A stretch of DNA of 64,000 bases, taken from assembly GCA_034522175.1 (NCBI GenBank), contig JAXHLQ010000001.1, positions 2,666,001-2,730,000 on the forward strand, written 5' to 3'. Positions 54,273 to 63,888 of the stretch are shown here, in pieces. A program made the position numbers and the translations under genes. The stretch's first letter is position 1. Every line of letters starts with the position of its first letter. Below the pieces are notes generated by a model. The model worked only from the letters and a program-made list of their open reading frames with translations. It was not told the origin of the DNA and searched no databases. Source of the stretch: JAIPDZ01 sp034522175. GTDB lineage: Bacteria; Desulfobacterota; DSM-4660; Desulfatiglandales; Desulfatiglandaceae.

Positions 54273-55000
54273 ATGAATCTCCATAAACCCATTCTGTATG
54301 GCCTGTTCGGACTCATCTTTCTTTCCTGATGTTGCCGGCATTTTCCTGTGCACAGGAAAATAAGGATTTTGCCAGGCTTCGGGAACAGATGGTGGAACGG
54401 CAGATTAAAGCGCGGGGGGTCACGGATCCCGATGTCCTGTCCGCCATGGAGCGGGTCCCCCGGCACCGGTTCGTCCCCGAAAAATATCGATCCCTGGCCT
54501 ACGGCGACCATCCGCTTCCCATCGGGGAAGGACAGACCATTTCACAGCCCTACATCGTGGCCTATATGACCCAGGCGCTGGATCTCAAGCCCCATGACCG
54601 GGTCCTGGAGATCGGCACCGGCTCAGGATACCAGGCCGCCGTCCTGGCCGAACTGGCCGAGGCGGTCTATACCATTGAAATCGTAGAGACCCTGGGAAAA
54701 CGGGCCAAAAAGACGCTGGATGCATCGGGATATGAAAACGTACACGTTCGAATCGGGGACGGGTACAAGGGGTGGCCGGAACAGGCACCCTTTGACGCCG
54801 TCATGGTCACCTGTGCGCCGGAAGCGATTCCTGATGCCTTAGTGTCCCAGTTGAAAGACGGGGGCCGGATGATCATCCCGGTGGGGCCTGTCGGGACCGT
54901 TCAACGCTTGGTGAGATGTGTCAAGAAAGACGGGCGACTGGTGCGGGAAAACGTGATGCCGGTTCGATTCGTGCCCATGGTGGGAGAAAGAGACAGATGA
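54273..55000 (+). CDS. pcm: Protein-L-isoaspartate O-methyltransferase-like protein with signal peptide (frameshifted)
   Basis: Main frame from ATG 54329 gives 223 residues with the Pcm core: VERQIKARGVTDPDVLSAM, the SAM motif RVLEIGTGSGYQAAVL, and FDAVMVTCAPEAIPDAL and GGRMIIPVG. It repairs isoaspartyl residues. In the adjacent frame ATG 54273 reads MNLHKPILYGLFGLIFLS and stops at TGA 54327. Adding one C to the CC at 54325 joins it to LMLPAFSCA QE, making a full signal peptide, so the enzyme is likely exported. Coupled (ATGA) to the next gene. Confidence 0.82.
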
Positions 55001-56316
55001 GTAGCTTCGTGTTTCACAGACGGCTTGATAGCCCCCTGCCGGAGGCGGTACACGCCGAGGGGGTATGGATCGAGGATAAGACAGGGAAACGATACATGGA
55101 TGCCAGCGGCGGTCCTATCTGTGTCAATATCGGGCATGGCCGGACCGAAGTGGCGGACGCCATGGCCCGGCAGGCGAGGGACGTGGCCTATGTGCACGGG
55201 ACCATGTTCACCACCCGGCCCCTGGAGGCACTGGCTGAGCGGTTGAGCACCCACGCGCCGGAAGGAATCGACCGGTTTTATTTCTGCTCCAGCGGCAGTG
55301 AGGCTGTGGAAACCGCCATCAAACTGGCGCGGCAGGTTCAGCTGGCATCAGGCCATCCAGGCCGGTATCGTATCATCTCGCGCTGGTTGTCCTACCACGG
55401 ATCGACCATGGGGGCCCTCTCCGTCACGGGCAAACCGGCCATGCGGAACCCATTCACCCCCATGCTGATGCCGGTGATCCATATCCCGCCACCCTACTGT
55501 CTCCGCTGTCACTTCGGCCTGACCTACCCGGTATGCGGCCTTCGCTGCGCCCATGCCCTGGCGGATGCCGTCAGCCTCGAAGGCCCGGACACCATCTCCG
55601 CCTTTCTCGCAGAGACCATCTGCGGCGCCACCATGGGAGCCGTGGTCCCTCCCATTGAATATTACGACATTATCGCGGATATCTGTAGACATTACGGAAT
55701 CCTCCTTATTCTGGATGAGGTGATGTGCGGCATGGGCCGGACCGGAAAATGGTTTGCGGCTGAACATTATGCTCTCTCTCCGGACCTCATGATTCTGGGA
55801 AAGGGTCTGGCCGGCGGTTATGCGCCCCTGTCCGCCGTGGGCTGTTCAAATGCGCATGTGGAGGTCCTCCGGGACAAAGCGGGATCCTTTGTCCATGGCC
55901 ACACCTACTCCCACCATGCGGTCGCCGCTGCCGCCGGCCTGACCACGGTCAAGATCATTGAGGCGGAAGACCTGGTGAGCCGGGCCCATGAGCGGGGACA
56001 GTATCTGGCCCGGGCGCTCGGCCGGCTAAGGGCGCACTCTCACGTGGCCGATGTTCGTGGAAAGGGACTGATGCAGGCGGTGGAAATTGTGGCAGACAAG
56101 GACACCCTTGCACCGTTTCCGCGGTCCGAAAAAATCACAGAGCGCATCCGGCAGCATCTCATGGATGCGGGGATTATCACCTACCCATCCGTCGGCTTTG
56201 GCCCCGAGGGAGACGGGGACGGCATCATGTTCGGCCCCCCGTTTGTCATCACAGAGGCGGAGATCGATCAGGTGGTGGATGGATTTGAACTTGCCATCCA
56301 TCACACTTTTCGGTAG
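54997..56316 (+). CDS. Class III (PLP) aminotransferase
   Basis: 439 residues from ATG at 54997 (overlapping the pcm stop). Fold type I features: CSSGSEAVETAIKLAR, the PLP region ILLILDEVMCGMGRTG and the Schiff-base Lys269 in MILGKGLAGGYAPLS. A conserved Cys cluster (PPYCLRCHFGLTYPVCGLRC) lies near residue 165-190, which is uncommon in typical omega-transaminases. Substrate unknown; next to a Liv system, an amino acid or polyamine is likely. Confidence 0.88.
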   Translation: MSSFVFHRRLDSPLPEAVHAEGVWIEDKTGKRYMDASGGPICVNIGHGRTEVADAMARQARDVAYVHGTMFTTRPLEALAERLSTHAPEGIDRFYFCSSGSEAVETAIKLARQVQLASGHPGRYRIISRWLSYHGSTMGALSVTGKPAMRNPFTPMLMPVIHIPPPYCLRCHFGLTYPVCGLRCAHALADAVSLEGPDTISAFLAETICGATMGAVVPPIEYYDIIADICRHYGILLILDEVMCGMGRTGKWFAAEHYALSPDLMILGKGLAGGYAPLSAVGCSNAHVEVLRDKAGSFVHGHTYSHHAVAAAAGLTTVKIIEAEDLVSRAHERGQYLARALGRLRAHSHVADVRGKGLMQAVEIVADKDTLAPFPRSEKITERIRQHLMDAGIITYPSVGFGPEGDGDGIMFGPPFVITEAEIDQVVDGFELAIHHTFR

Positions 56317-56364
56317 GATATGCCGGAATTGATGAACCATAGACTTTCAAGAAGGAGGTAAGAG

Positions 56365-57552
56365 ATGAAGACAGAAAAAATCGGACGTTGGGTACTCGCA
56401 CTGGGTCTGGGTCTGCTTCTAAGTACAGGGACCGCATGGGCTGCAGACGGTGTAAAAATCGGCGTGGTCGGGCCGCGTACCGGCACCGCCGCAGCCACGG
56501 GCAAATCCTTTGAAGAAGGGATCAAGCTGGCCACAGATTTCATCAATGCCAAGGGCGGGGTCCTGGGCAAGGACCTGGAGGTCGTCTTTGAGGACACGGC
56601 AGGAGCCCCCGACAAGGCCGCTTCAGGTTTCGAACGACTGGTCATGCGCGACAAAGTGGCCATGGTGGTGGGGGAGAGCCACTCCTCGGCCGCCCTGGCC
56701 GAAATCGAAGTGGCCAACCGGATGAAGGTTCCCTTCATTGTGGCCGAAGCCTGGGCCGACCCCATTACCGCCAAGAATTACAGGTACGTGTTCCGTGCCG
56801 GGCCGTCCAATTCCGGCGTGGTGAACCATACGGTGGGCAAATGGGTGACCTATGAAAAATTCAAGAAAGCCTATATCGTGGCTGAAAACACCGACTGGGG
56901 TCTGGGCATCGCCGAGCTCTGCAAGAAGGCCCTCGATAAGGCGGGCGTGAAATATGAGTCCATTGTCACCGAGCGAAAAAGCCAGGATCATTATACGGAA
57001 CTCTCCAAGATCAAGGCCTTTGATCCGGATGTCATCCTCGCCTTTGTCTACGGCACCGGGCTTCACTACTTCGTGGCCCAGGCCGGCGAATTGAAGGTCA
57101 CGCCCAAGGCCATTATCCTGGACGGCGCCGGTCCCCCGAGCCTCTGGCCCAGTTTCTGGAAGAACGTGGGAGATTATGGAAACCTGGAATGCTTTGTGTC
57201 CTCCATGCACGAAGACGTGGAGCTTACCCAGCTGGCCACGGATTTCAGGGAGGCCTATGTCAAGGAATTCGGGAAACAGCCCTCGGATTACAAATCCAGA
57301 TCCATATTTGACGCCATCCTGATCGCGGCCAATGCCATCAATCAGGCCGGTTCCACGGACCCGGATAAGATCGTCGATGCACTGGAAAACACCGACATCG
57401 TGGTGACACGGGGTGAGGTGAAATTCGGCACCGAAAAAGGCGGCCCTTCTTACCACCACTGGATGCCGCCCATGCTGGTGATCCAGTGGCAGGACAAAAA
57501 GCAGGTGGTCCTCTATCCGCCTGAAGGCGCCACTGGCAAGTTGAAGCGATAG
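56365..57552 (+). CDS. Liv-type ABC transporter substrate-binding protein
   Basis: 395 residues: signal peptide ending in GTAWA|ADG (about 27), then a Peripla_BP_6 domain (VKIGVVGPRTGTAAATGKSF; FDAILIAANAINQAGSTDPD). AAGGAGG precedes the ATG. Unlike the binding protein at 25369 it has a cleavable signal. First gene of the second Liv operon. Confidence 0.92.
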   Translation: MKTEKIGRWVLALGLGLLLSTGTAWAADGVKIGVVGPRTGTAAATGKSFEEGIKLATDFINAKGGVLGKDLEVVFEDTAGAPDKAASGFERLVMRDKVAMVVGESHSSAALAEIEVANRMKVPFIVAEAWADPITAKNYRYVFRAGPSNSGVVNHTVGKWVTYEKFKKAYIVAENTDWGLGIAELCKKALDKAGVKYESIVTERKSQDHYTELSKIKAFDPDVILAFVYGTGLHYFVAQAGELKVTPKAIILDGAGPPSLWPSFWKNVGDYGNLECFVSSMHEDVELTQLATDFREAYVKEFGKQPSDYKSRSIFDAILIAANAINQAGSTDPDKIVDALENTDIVVTRGEVKFGTEKGGPSYHHWMPPMLVIQWQDKKQVVLYPPEGATGKLKR

Positions 57553-57693
57553 CCAGCCTGAAAGCGGCAATTGCCCCTTTACATAAAAACCCTATTCGAC
57601 GCTGCGTTTGGTGAGCAGGACCGCTGAAACCCGGAGGGGTCACGTGTTCACCAGACGCATTGTTCCATTTATCATCCATTAACTGAACGAGAC

Positions 57694-58550
57694 ATGTTTC
57701 CACTCGCCTTTACCAACGGTCTGGTGATCGGTGTCATCTATGCCCTGGCGGCCCTGGGGGTCTCTCTCGTGGTGGGCATCATGAACGTGATCAATTTCGC
57801 CCACGGGGAGCTGTATATCCTGGCCGGCTATTTCAGCTATTTATTTGCCGATGCCCTCGGGATAAACGCGTTCCTCGCCATGCTCATCGCCATCGGACTG
57901 GTATTCCTGCTGGGGCTTTTGATTGAATACACCCTCATCCGGCCCACATACGGCAATGACATGTATTCCCTCATCCTGACCTTCATCCTCTCCATCGTGC
58001 TCCAGAACGCCTATCTCTTGATTTTCGGGCCTTATCCCCGCAAGCCGCCCACCTGGATAAAGGGCGCCACTGAGCTCTTCGGCCTCTTTTATTACGGCAA
58101 CCAGCGGTTGGCGGCCCTGGTAGCCGGCGCCTTCATTATTGCGGTGTTCTTTCTGATCATCAAGAAAACCTGGTTCGGCCGCATCATCCGCGCTGCCAGC
58201 CAGGACAGGGAGATGGCCGAGTTGAACGGCGTAAATACCAGCACGTTGAACATGATGAGCTTTGGTCTCGGGTGCGCACTGGCGGCGGCCGCAGGGGTGA
58301 TCCTCTCACCGGTGTTCCCGGTCACCCCGGTGCAGGGGTCCCTGTGGCCCTGACCGCCTTCGTGGTAGTGGTTCTGGGCGGGATGGGATCCATGTGGGGA
58401 TGTGTGGTGGGGGGTCTTTTGCTCGGCATGGTGGAAAACCTCGGCGCAGCCTTTATTTCCACCGGATACAAACATGTATTCGGATTCATTATCCTGATCC
58501 TGGTATTGCTCATCCGACCGGTGGGCCTCTTTGGCCGAAAAGAAACCTAA
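57694..58550 (+). CDS. Liv-type permease, LivH family (frameshifted)
   Basis: About 285 residues when repaired. N-terminal IGVIYALAALGVSLVVGIMNVINF..AHGELY; the frame stops at 58353 after VTPVQGSLWP. Adding a G to the run at 58335-58338 gives VQGVPVALTAFVVVVLGGMG SMWG and continues to 58550, matching LivH. The following gene starts 20 bp before its stop. The 141 bp between the binding-protein gene and this one contains only a GGCAATTGCC palindrome. Confidence 0.85.
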
Positions 58551-59523
58551 GCGGAAAAGACCCGACAGCAAAAACCCTGTGGACCGTAAACGCTTCTACA
58601 TATCCCTTTTCATCTTCACGGGACTGTTCTGCCTCCTCCCCCTCATCCTGGATGACTACCGGCTCCACGTGGTCATCATCTGTCTCTTTTACGTCATGAT
58701 GGCCTCGAGCTGGAACCTTCTGGCCGGTTACACCGGTCAGGTTTCCTTTGCTCATGCGGCCTTCGCGGGTATCGGGGCCTACACCTCCGGTATCCTCGCT
58801 GTAAAGGCCGGCATCAATCCATGGATCGGCGTGGCGGCCGGGACCACCCTGGCCGGCCTGCTGGGTCTGGGCCTCGGCTTTTTGTGCCTGCGCATGGGGG
58901 GGATCTACCTCTCTCTTGCCACGCTGGGGTTTTCCGAGATTCTGCACATCATCATCACCAATGAATATGAAATCACCCGTGGGACCATGGGACTCCAGGT
59001 TCCCGGCCTCCTGACGGAATATTCCAAGGCCGCCTATTTATACATCATGCTGACCGGCGCGCTCCTGACCCTGATCGTGGTCTATCAGCTGATCCATTCC
59101 AACATGGGGCTCAATTTCAGGGCCGTTCAGAACGATGAAAAAGCGGCGGCGTCTTTGGGTGTCAATGTGGTTCAGGTGCGGGTGGTGGCCTTTACCGCAT
59201 CCAGTGCCCTGGCCGGGTTTGCCGGCGCCGTATACGGACACTATCTGCTGCTCATCACCCCGGAGATCCCCTCCCTGAATCAGCAGTTCCTGGTCCTTTC
59301 CATGACGGTCATCGGGGGACTGGGATCTTTTGTGGGCCCCATCATCGGGGCCTTCGTGTTGGAAATACTCTCTGAATACATTCGGGCATACGGCGAATAT
59401 CATGTGCTGGCCTTCGGCCTGGTGGCCCTCATCATGGCACGGTTTTCGCCCAACGGCATTGTGGGGCTTTTCAATCGGTTTCAACGCAAAAAGGGCCCCT
59501 CAAACGCAAATACGGCAACCTGA
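58531..59523 (+). CDS. Liv-type permease, LivM family
   Basis: 330 residues, 8-10 TM helices after a basic N-terminus. LLAGYTGQVSFAHAAFAGIG and the C-terminal LSMTVIGGLGSFVGPIIGA loop are LivM features. TTG start at 58531, overlapping the upstream gene by 20 bp. Confidence 0.92.
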   Translation: MAEKKPKRKRPDSKNPVDRKRFYISLFIFTGLFCLLPLILDDYRLHVVIICLFYVMMASSWNLLAGYTGQVSFAHAAFAGIGAYTSGILAVKAGINPWIGVAAGTTLAGLLGLGLGFLCLRMGGIYLSLATLGFSEILHIIITNEYEITRGTMGLQVPGLLTEYSKAAYLYIMLTGALLTLIVVYQLIHSNMGLNFRAVQNDEKAAASLGVNVVQVRVVAFTASSALAGFAGAVYGHYLLLITPEIPSLNQQFLVLSMTVIGGLGSFVGPIIGAFVLEILSEYIRAYGEYHVLAFGLVALIMARFSPNGIVGLFNRFQRKKGPSNANTAT

Positions 59524-59541
59524 CACAGCGGAGGTCGCTTC

Positions 59542-60261
59542 TTGGCATTACTGGAAGGCAGGAGACTGACCAAGCGGTTCGGCGGGATACTCGCCCTGGA
59601 GGATGTGGACTTCTCCATAAAAGAAAAGGAGATCGTGGGGCTCATCGGGCCCAACGGGGCGGGAAAGACCACGCTGTTCAACACCATTGCCGGGGCCTTC
59701 AAGCCCTCTTCCGGACAGACCTTCTTTGACGGCCATGACATCACGGGACTTACGGCGGACCGAATCTGCCGGCTGGGCATTGCGCGCACGTTCCAGGTGG
59801 CCCGTCCGTTTCCGGATATGACCTGTATCGAAAATGTTCGGGTGGCGGTGATCAACCAGGAAGGCCACGGTGCAGGAGAACCGTGGGAGGGGGCTGTGGA
59901 GAAAAGCCTTGATTTTGTCGGTATTTCGGCACATGGCAAAACCCTCGCCCGGGATCTCAATCTCATCGACAAAAAGCGGCTGGAACTGGCACGGGCGCTG
60001 GCCACCCGGCCTAAACTGTTGCTCTTGGATGAGGTGCTGGGGGGGCTCAATACCCAGGAAATCGGCCTCGCCGTGGAACTGATCCGGAAATTGAGGGATG
60101 AGCAGGGGGTTTCCATTTTCTGGATCGAGCACGTCATGGGGGCTATTATGAAGGCCACCGAAAGGGTCATCGTTCTCGACCAGGGTAAAACATTGATGGA
60201 AGGCACGCCGTCTGAGGTGGTTCAAGATGAGCGGGTCATCAAGGCGTACCTCGGGGAATAG
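59542..60261 (+). CDS. Liv-type ABC ATPase, LivG family
   Basis: 239 residues from a TTG with GGAGGTCG upstream. Walker A GPNGAGKTTLF, FQVARPFPDMT (LivG-type Q-loop region), Walker B LLLLDEVLGGL with the usual DEP altered to DEV, and a degenerate signature (DLNLIDKKRLELARAL) like other LivG proteins. Confidence 0.92.
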   Translation: MALLEGRRLTKRFGGILALEDVDFSIKEKEIVGLIGPNGAGKTTLFNTIAGAFKPSSGQTFFDGHDITGLTADRICRLGIARTFQVARPFPDMTCIENVRVAVINQEGHGAGEPWEGAVEKSLDFVGISAHGKTLARDLNLIDKKRLELARALATRPKLLLLDEVLGGLNTQEIGLAVELIRKLRDEQGVSIFWIEHVMGAIMKATERVIVLDQGKTLMEGTPSEVVQDERVIKAYLGE

Positions 60262-60264
60262 GCC

Positions 60265-60966
60265 ATGTTGAAGATCTCGGACATCGATGTGTTCAGGGGG
60301 GAAACCCAGGTGCTGTGGCAGATCTCCCTCGAGGTCGCCCGGGAAGAACAGGTTGCCATCCTGGGGAGCAACGGGGCAGGCAAATCCACACTCCTCGCCG
60401 CCGTATTGGGGCTGCTCCCGCCCGCCAAGGGCGAGATCCAATTCAACGGCACCAGTCTTTTGGGGAAAAAACCGTTTCAAATCATCCATATGGGACTGGC
60501 CCTGGTCCCGGAAGGCCGCCGGGTGTACGGCGACATGACGGTATGGGAGAACCTGGAGATGGGGGCCTACCCCAAAAGAGGGAGGGGACGGCTCGAAGAG
60601 ACACGGGATCATGTCATCCGGCTCTTTCCCATTTTGAAGGAACGCCGGCACCAGCGGGCCGGCACCCTGTCAGGCGGGGAGCAGCAGATGCTGGCCATCG
60701 GACGGGCGCTCATGAGCCGGCCCGAGATGCTCTTCATGGATGAACTGTCCCTGGGTCTGGCGCCGGTCATCACCAAAGAGATTTATACGGTTTTAGACGG
60801 CCTTTCCGGCGAGACCAGCATCCTTCTGGTCGAACAGAATGTGGAGCAGGCCCTGAAGCATTCCCAGCGGGCCTACGTGCTTGAAAGCGGTCGCATGACC
60901 CGAAGCGGCCCGTCCGAGGAACTCCAGGCGGATAAGGACATCCGTCGGGCCTATTTGGGGATTTAA
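60265..60966 (+). CDS. Liv-type ABC ATPase, LivF family
   Basis: 233 residues: Walker A GSNGAGKSTLLA, signature LSGGEQQMLAIGRAL, Walker B MLFMDELSLGL. Starts 3 bp after livG. End of the second Liv operon. Confidence 0.93.
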   Translation: MLKISDIDVFRGETQVLWQISLEVAREEQVAILGSNGAGKSTLLAAVLGLLPPAKGEIQFNGTSLLGKKPFQIIHMGLALVPEGRRVYGDMTVWENLEMGAYPKRGRGRLEETRDHVIRLFPILKERRHQRAGTLSGGEQQMLAIGRALMSRPEMLFMDELSLGLAPVITKEIYTVLDGLSGETSILLVEQNVEQALKHSQRAYVLESGRMTRSGPSEELQADKDIRRAYLGI

Positions 60967-61516
60967 AAATGCCAAGGTTCAGGGTTCACCCCGCCTCTGC
61001 ACTTCAAGGGATCTGTCTGGCCCACAGGGAAAGATGCGGTATCATAAATCTTTGAAGGTAAGATTCTTCCCGATGTTAGAAAAATAGCTCGTAAAAAGTG
61101 ACATTTGACCTCACAGAAATCCAGAAGACCTTCAGATCCATCCTGATGCTCATTTTTTTTATTTTCGTATTCTTAGCTGTCTGGACTTTGAAACTTACCT
61201 TTGGTAAAATTGGCCAACTTAAGGCTATCTAACCGGCGGGGTAATGCACGTTCCTCACTCCTTCCCGTGGCAATTAAACATCTACTAAATCAACATATTG
61301 TGGTGGGGGCAAATTAGATTCTATCCCCACGGATCAGCTAAATCGACGGCTTTTAGGGCTTTCCACTCAGCCTTTGGGGTAGTGATTTTTCAAATAAGTG
61401 GAATAAGGCAGAACAGGCCTGAGATGTCGGATTTGGAATCAATATCACTATCCAGACGGCAGCCCCGAAAAGGAGTTTATCAAAAACTCCCTTAGGTGAT
61501 ATTGGGATTATGGATT
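60967..61516. other. 550-bp non-coding gap with one hairpin
   Basis: No convincing gene on either strand. GGAGTTT (61472-78) and AAACTCC (61484-90) form a hairpin 27 bp from the larA stop; it could serve as a weak terminator for the convergent transcripts. Confidence 0.5.
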
Positions 61517-62800
61517 TTAAAGGGGTTTATAAAGAGGAACCACATATGGTCCTTCCGGCACCACTGCTATGCGGTTGTCGCCCTGGCGCTTGACGCTTTC
61601 CAAAATGGCCGCTTTTATTGAAGGGATCGGCTTCACATAAATATCTTCAAGATCTGATGAGGAGAGACCCTCCGTGTAAAGATGGACATTCCCCACTCGA
61701 AGTGCTTTCATCAGCATTTCGGTCTGCCATTCATCTATTTCGGCCTTCTCGCGGCCCTTCAGCATCTCCGTAAAGCCGTCCGGTCCCAAGCGCCAAAGGC
61801 TTTTCTGCGCCGTCACAAACTCAACACTTCCCATGCCCTCCGAACAGGCGCTGGCAATGATGATATCCCCGCCGGGGGCCACTATGTCCAGAACCCCCAC
61901 CATGCCCTTTATGGTCTGGTAATAGGTCTTATCCAGGGGGATACCCGGCGCTGGTGGTCACCACGGTCTTAAATCGCCTCTCGATGGGCACTTCGGCATG
62001 TCTGCGCATGAAATCGACGGCTTGAAGATGGCTTTCTTCAATGGCACCAAAGTTCAAGAAGCCGGTTCGACGGTCCTCATCAATCACCACATTGAGGGCC
62101 TGAATGTCGCCGATGGTCCTTACAATCTCCAGCTGCGCCTGGTGAAGGGGATTCCCCTCCAGGATACAATTGGCGGCTCTTGGATGTTCCAGAATGTGCG
62201 CTGTATGAAACATCAAGATGGTATCCTGATGGGCCACCCCGGGGCCACCACCTTACGACCGCCGGAATAGCCGGCCATGAAATGCGGTTCCACAAGACCT
62301 GTCACAATTTTGATGTCGGCGTTTAGGAAACGCCGGTCAATGACCATTGGGATTCCATCCGATGTGACACCCAGATCCATATGGGCGGCCCGATCACGGG
62401 CAAAGTGGTTCTCGATGGATACGCTGTCAAGTAGAGTATCCGAACCGATGAGTTCTCTCAATTCCGCTCCTTCATTGGGCCGATGGAGACCGGTTGCGAC
62501 GAGAATGAGGATATTTTTTCGATCAATTCCAGATTGGGTGAGCCTGTTGATGAGCGGTGGCAGAAGGACGCCGTTGGGTACGGGACGCGTGATGTCGCAG
62601 ACCAAAATGCAGGCATTTTTTCTGCTCAGCGCCTGATGGGAAAGTTTGGGCGAGCCCACCGGATTTTCAAGCGCGTGATACACGGCTTCCTCCGGTGTCT
62701 CAATGGGGGCCATGGGATGCTTTCGGATAACCGTCACATTCAAATTATCCGGGATATCTAAAACCAACCCACTTCGTCCATAGAGAAGATCAATCTTCAC
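61517..62800 (-). CDS. larA: LarA lactate racemase family protein (two frameshifts)
   Basis: About 427 residues when two indels are corrected. Part 1 (62800 to about 62240) has the Ni-pincer residues: TGLHRP and GLVEPHFMAGYSGGRKVVAPG (His and Lys). Adding a G to the run at 62237-62240 (C4 on plus) joins VAHQDTILMFHTAHI; removing one base from G5 at 61936-61940 joins SAGYPLDKTYYQTIKGMVGV. The catalytic residues of LarA are all present, so function is plausible, but cofactor genes (larBCE) are not in the window. Family members racemise or epimerise 2-hydroxyacids. Next to an FCD regulator on the same strand. Confidence 0.8.
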
Positions 62801-62854
62801 TTTTCGCTTTTATCCATCAATGCCACACATGTTTGGCCATCGCAATCTCTATTT

Positions 62855-63553
62855 TTAGGCTCCGACGAGACCAAGGTTTCGCTGCGCTGCCAAAAGATGA
62901 CTGCGCATGGCACTTCGGGCCTTCTTCTCGTCTCCTTCGGCAATGGCCTCGATGACCTTGCCATGCTCGGCTATAGTTTTCTGGGGCCGTTTGCTGGTGC
63001 GGAGGGCTGCCTTCCAGCCCTGGATGTCGTAACGAGTAATGGTGTTCATGACGACCACAATGGTCCGGTTTTCGGTGGCATTTGCCACCAGACGATGAAA
63101 TTCAATATCCGCTCTAATAATCCCCACCAGATTTTTTCTTGCGAGATTATTCTGGAAACTTTTCAGGTTTTTCCGCAGTCGATCAACCTCTTGGGGTGAA
63201 GCGCGTTTAGCAGCCAACGCTGCAGCGGCCGGCTCCAGCACCATCCTGGCCTCGAAATGATGGTGGAGGGTTTCTTTCTGTGCGCTGACAAGCTCTGAAA
63301 GGGGAATAAACAGATCGCCGGTCAACGCTTTTACAAAAGCGCCTTTTCCCGGCTGTACTTCCACCAGGCCCATGATCTCAAGAATGCGCAAGGCCTCCCG
63401 TATGGAAGAGCGGCCGACCCCTAAGGCCTCCACCAGTTCTCTTTCTGATGGAAGTTTGGCACCCGGTTCCAGATTTTCACTCACGATGAGTTCCTTGATT
63501 TGTTCTATTGCGGCCTCAGAAATTCTGGTTTTTGTGATAGGTTGTAACGGCAT
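62855..63553 (-). CDS. GntR/FCD-family transcriptional regulator
   Basis: 232 residues from ATG at 63553 with AAAGGAG about 11 bp upstream. N-terminal winged helix (AKLPSERELVEALGVGRSSI REALRILE) and a C-terminal FCD ligand domain (EARMVLEPAAAALAA, IEFHRLVANATENR) with Asp/His metal positions. Subfamily members such as LldR and PdhR bind TGGTNNNACCA; such sites lie at 63587 and 63778. It probably controls larA and the divergent secreted protein in response to a small organic acid. Confidence 0.88.
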   Translation of the reverse strand: MPLQPITKTRISEAAIEQIKELIVSENLEPGAKLPSERELVEALGVGRSSIREALRILEIMGLVEVQPGKGAFVKALTGDLFIPLSELVSAQKETLHHHFEARMVLEPAAAALAAKRASPQEVDRLRKNLKSFQNNLARKNLVGIIRADIEFHRLVANATENRTIVVVMNTITRYDIQGWKAALRTSKRPQKTIAEHGKVIEAIAEGDEKKARSAMRSHLLAAQRNLGLVGA

Positions 63554-63586
63554 AGCGCTGTCACTCCTTTCATTTTTTCTCTTTAC

Positions 63587-63597
63587 TGGTCTGAACA
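63587..63597. promoter_or_regulatory. GntR/FCD operator-like site near gntR
   Basis: TGGTCTGAACA fits TGGTNNNACCA with one mismatch, 34 bp upstream of the regulator's start: probable autoregulation. Confidence 0.45.
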
Positions 63598-63738
63598 GTA
63601 TAACTGTTTTATTAGGGCATTTGAATGTCAATTGTCAAATTAAAAAGAGCTTCCAAAACTTAAATAATAAATATAACCAATTAATATCACATAATTAAAT
63701 TTATAAGTATGCATTTCGAAAAAAATCGCACTTTTTTC

Positions 63739-63767
63739 TTGACAGGCTTCAAACGAATTTGTTAATT
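63739..63767 (+). promoter_or_regulatory. Promoter of the divergent secreted-protein gene
   Basis: TTGACA, a 17-bp spacer and TTAATT (weak -10). The operator at 63778 lies just downstream of it, as expected for a repressor site. Confidence 0.45.
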
Positions 63768-63777
63768 GTCTTAGATG

Positions 63778-63788
63778 TGGTCAGACCA
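63778..63788. promoter_or_regulatory. GntR/FCD operator, perfect palindrome
   Basis: TGGTCAGACCA fits TGGTNNNACCA exactly and is a perfect palindrome around A. It lies between promoter and start of the gene at 63889. Confidence 0.6.
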
Positions 63789-63888
63789 GCAGAACACCTA
63801 CTCACATGCTGGGTGGCCAAGCGTCGTGGAGTGGGTTCGGTGTGCCGGCCCTTAAATCAATCTTTTAGATGCAGAAAAGGAGGGTATC

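Noticed and set aside
54327..54329. TGA in the pcm leader as selenocysteine
   Set aside because: Downstream frame does not match the family; a one-base shift explains it better.
61298..61495. Short plus-strand open frame in the gap after the second Liv operon
   Set aside because: No ribosome site, no recognisable family, and convergent to larA.
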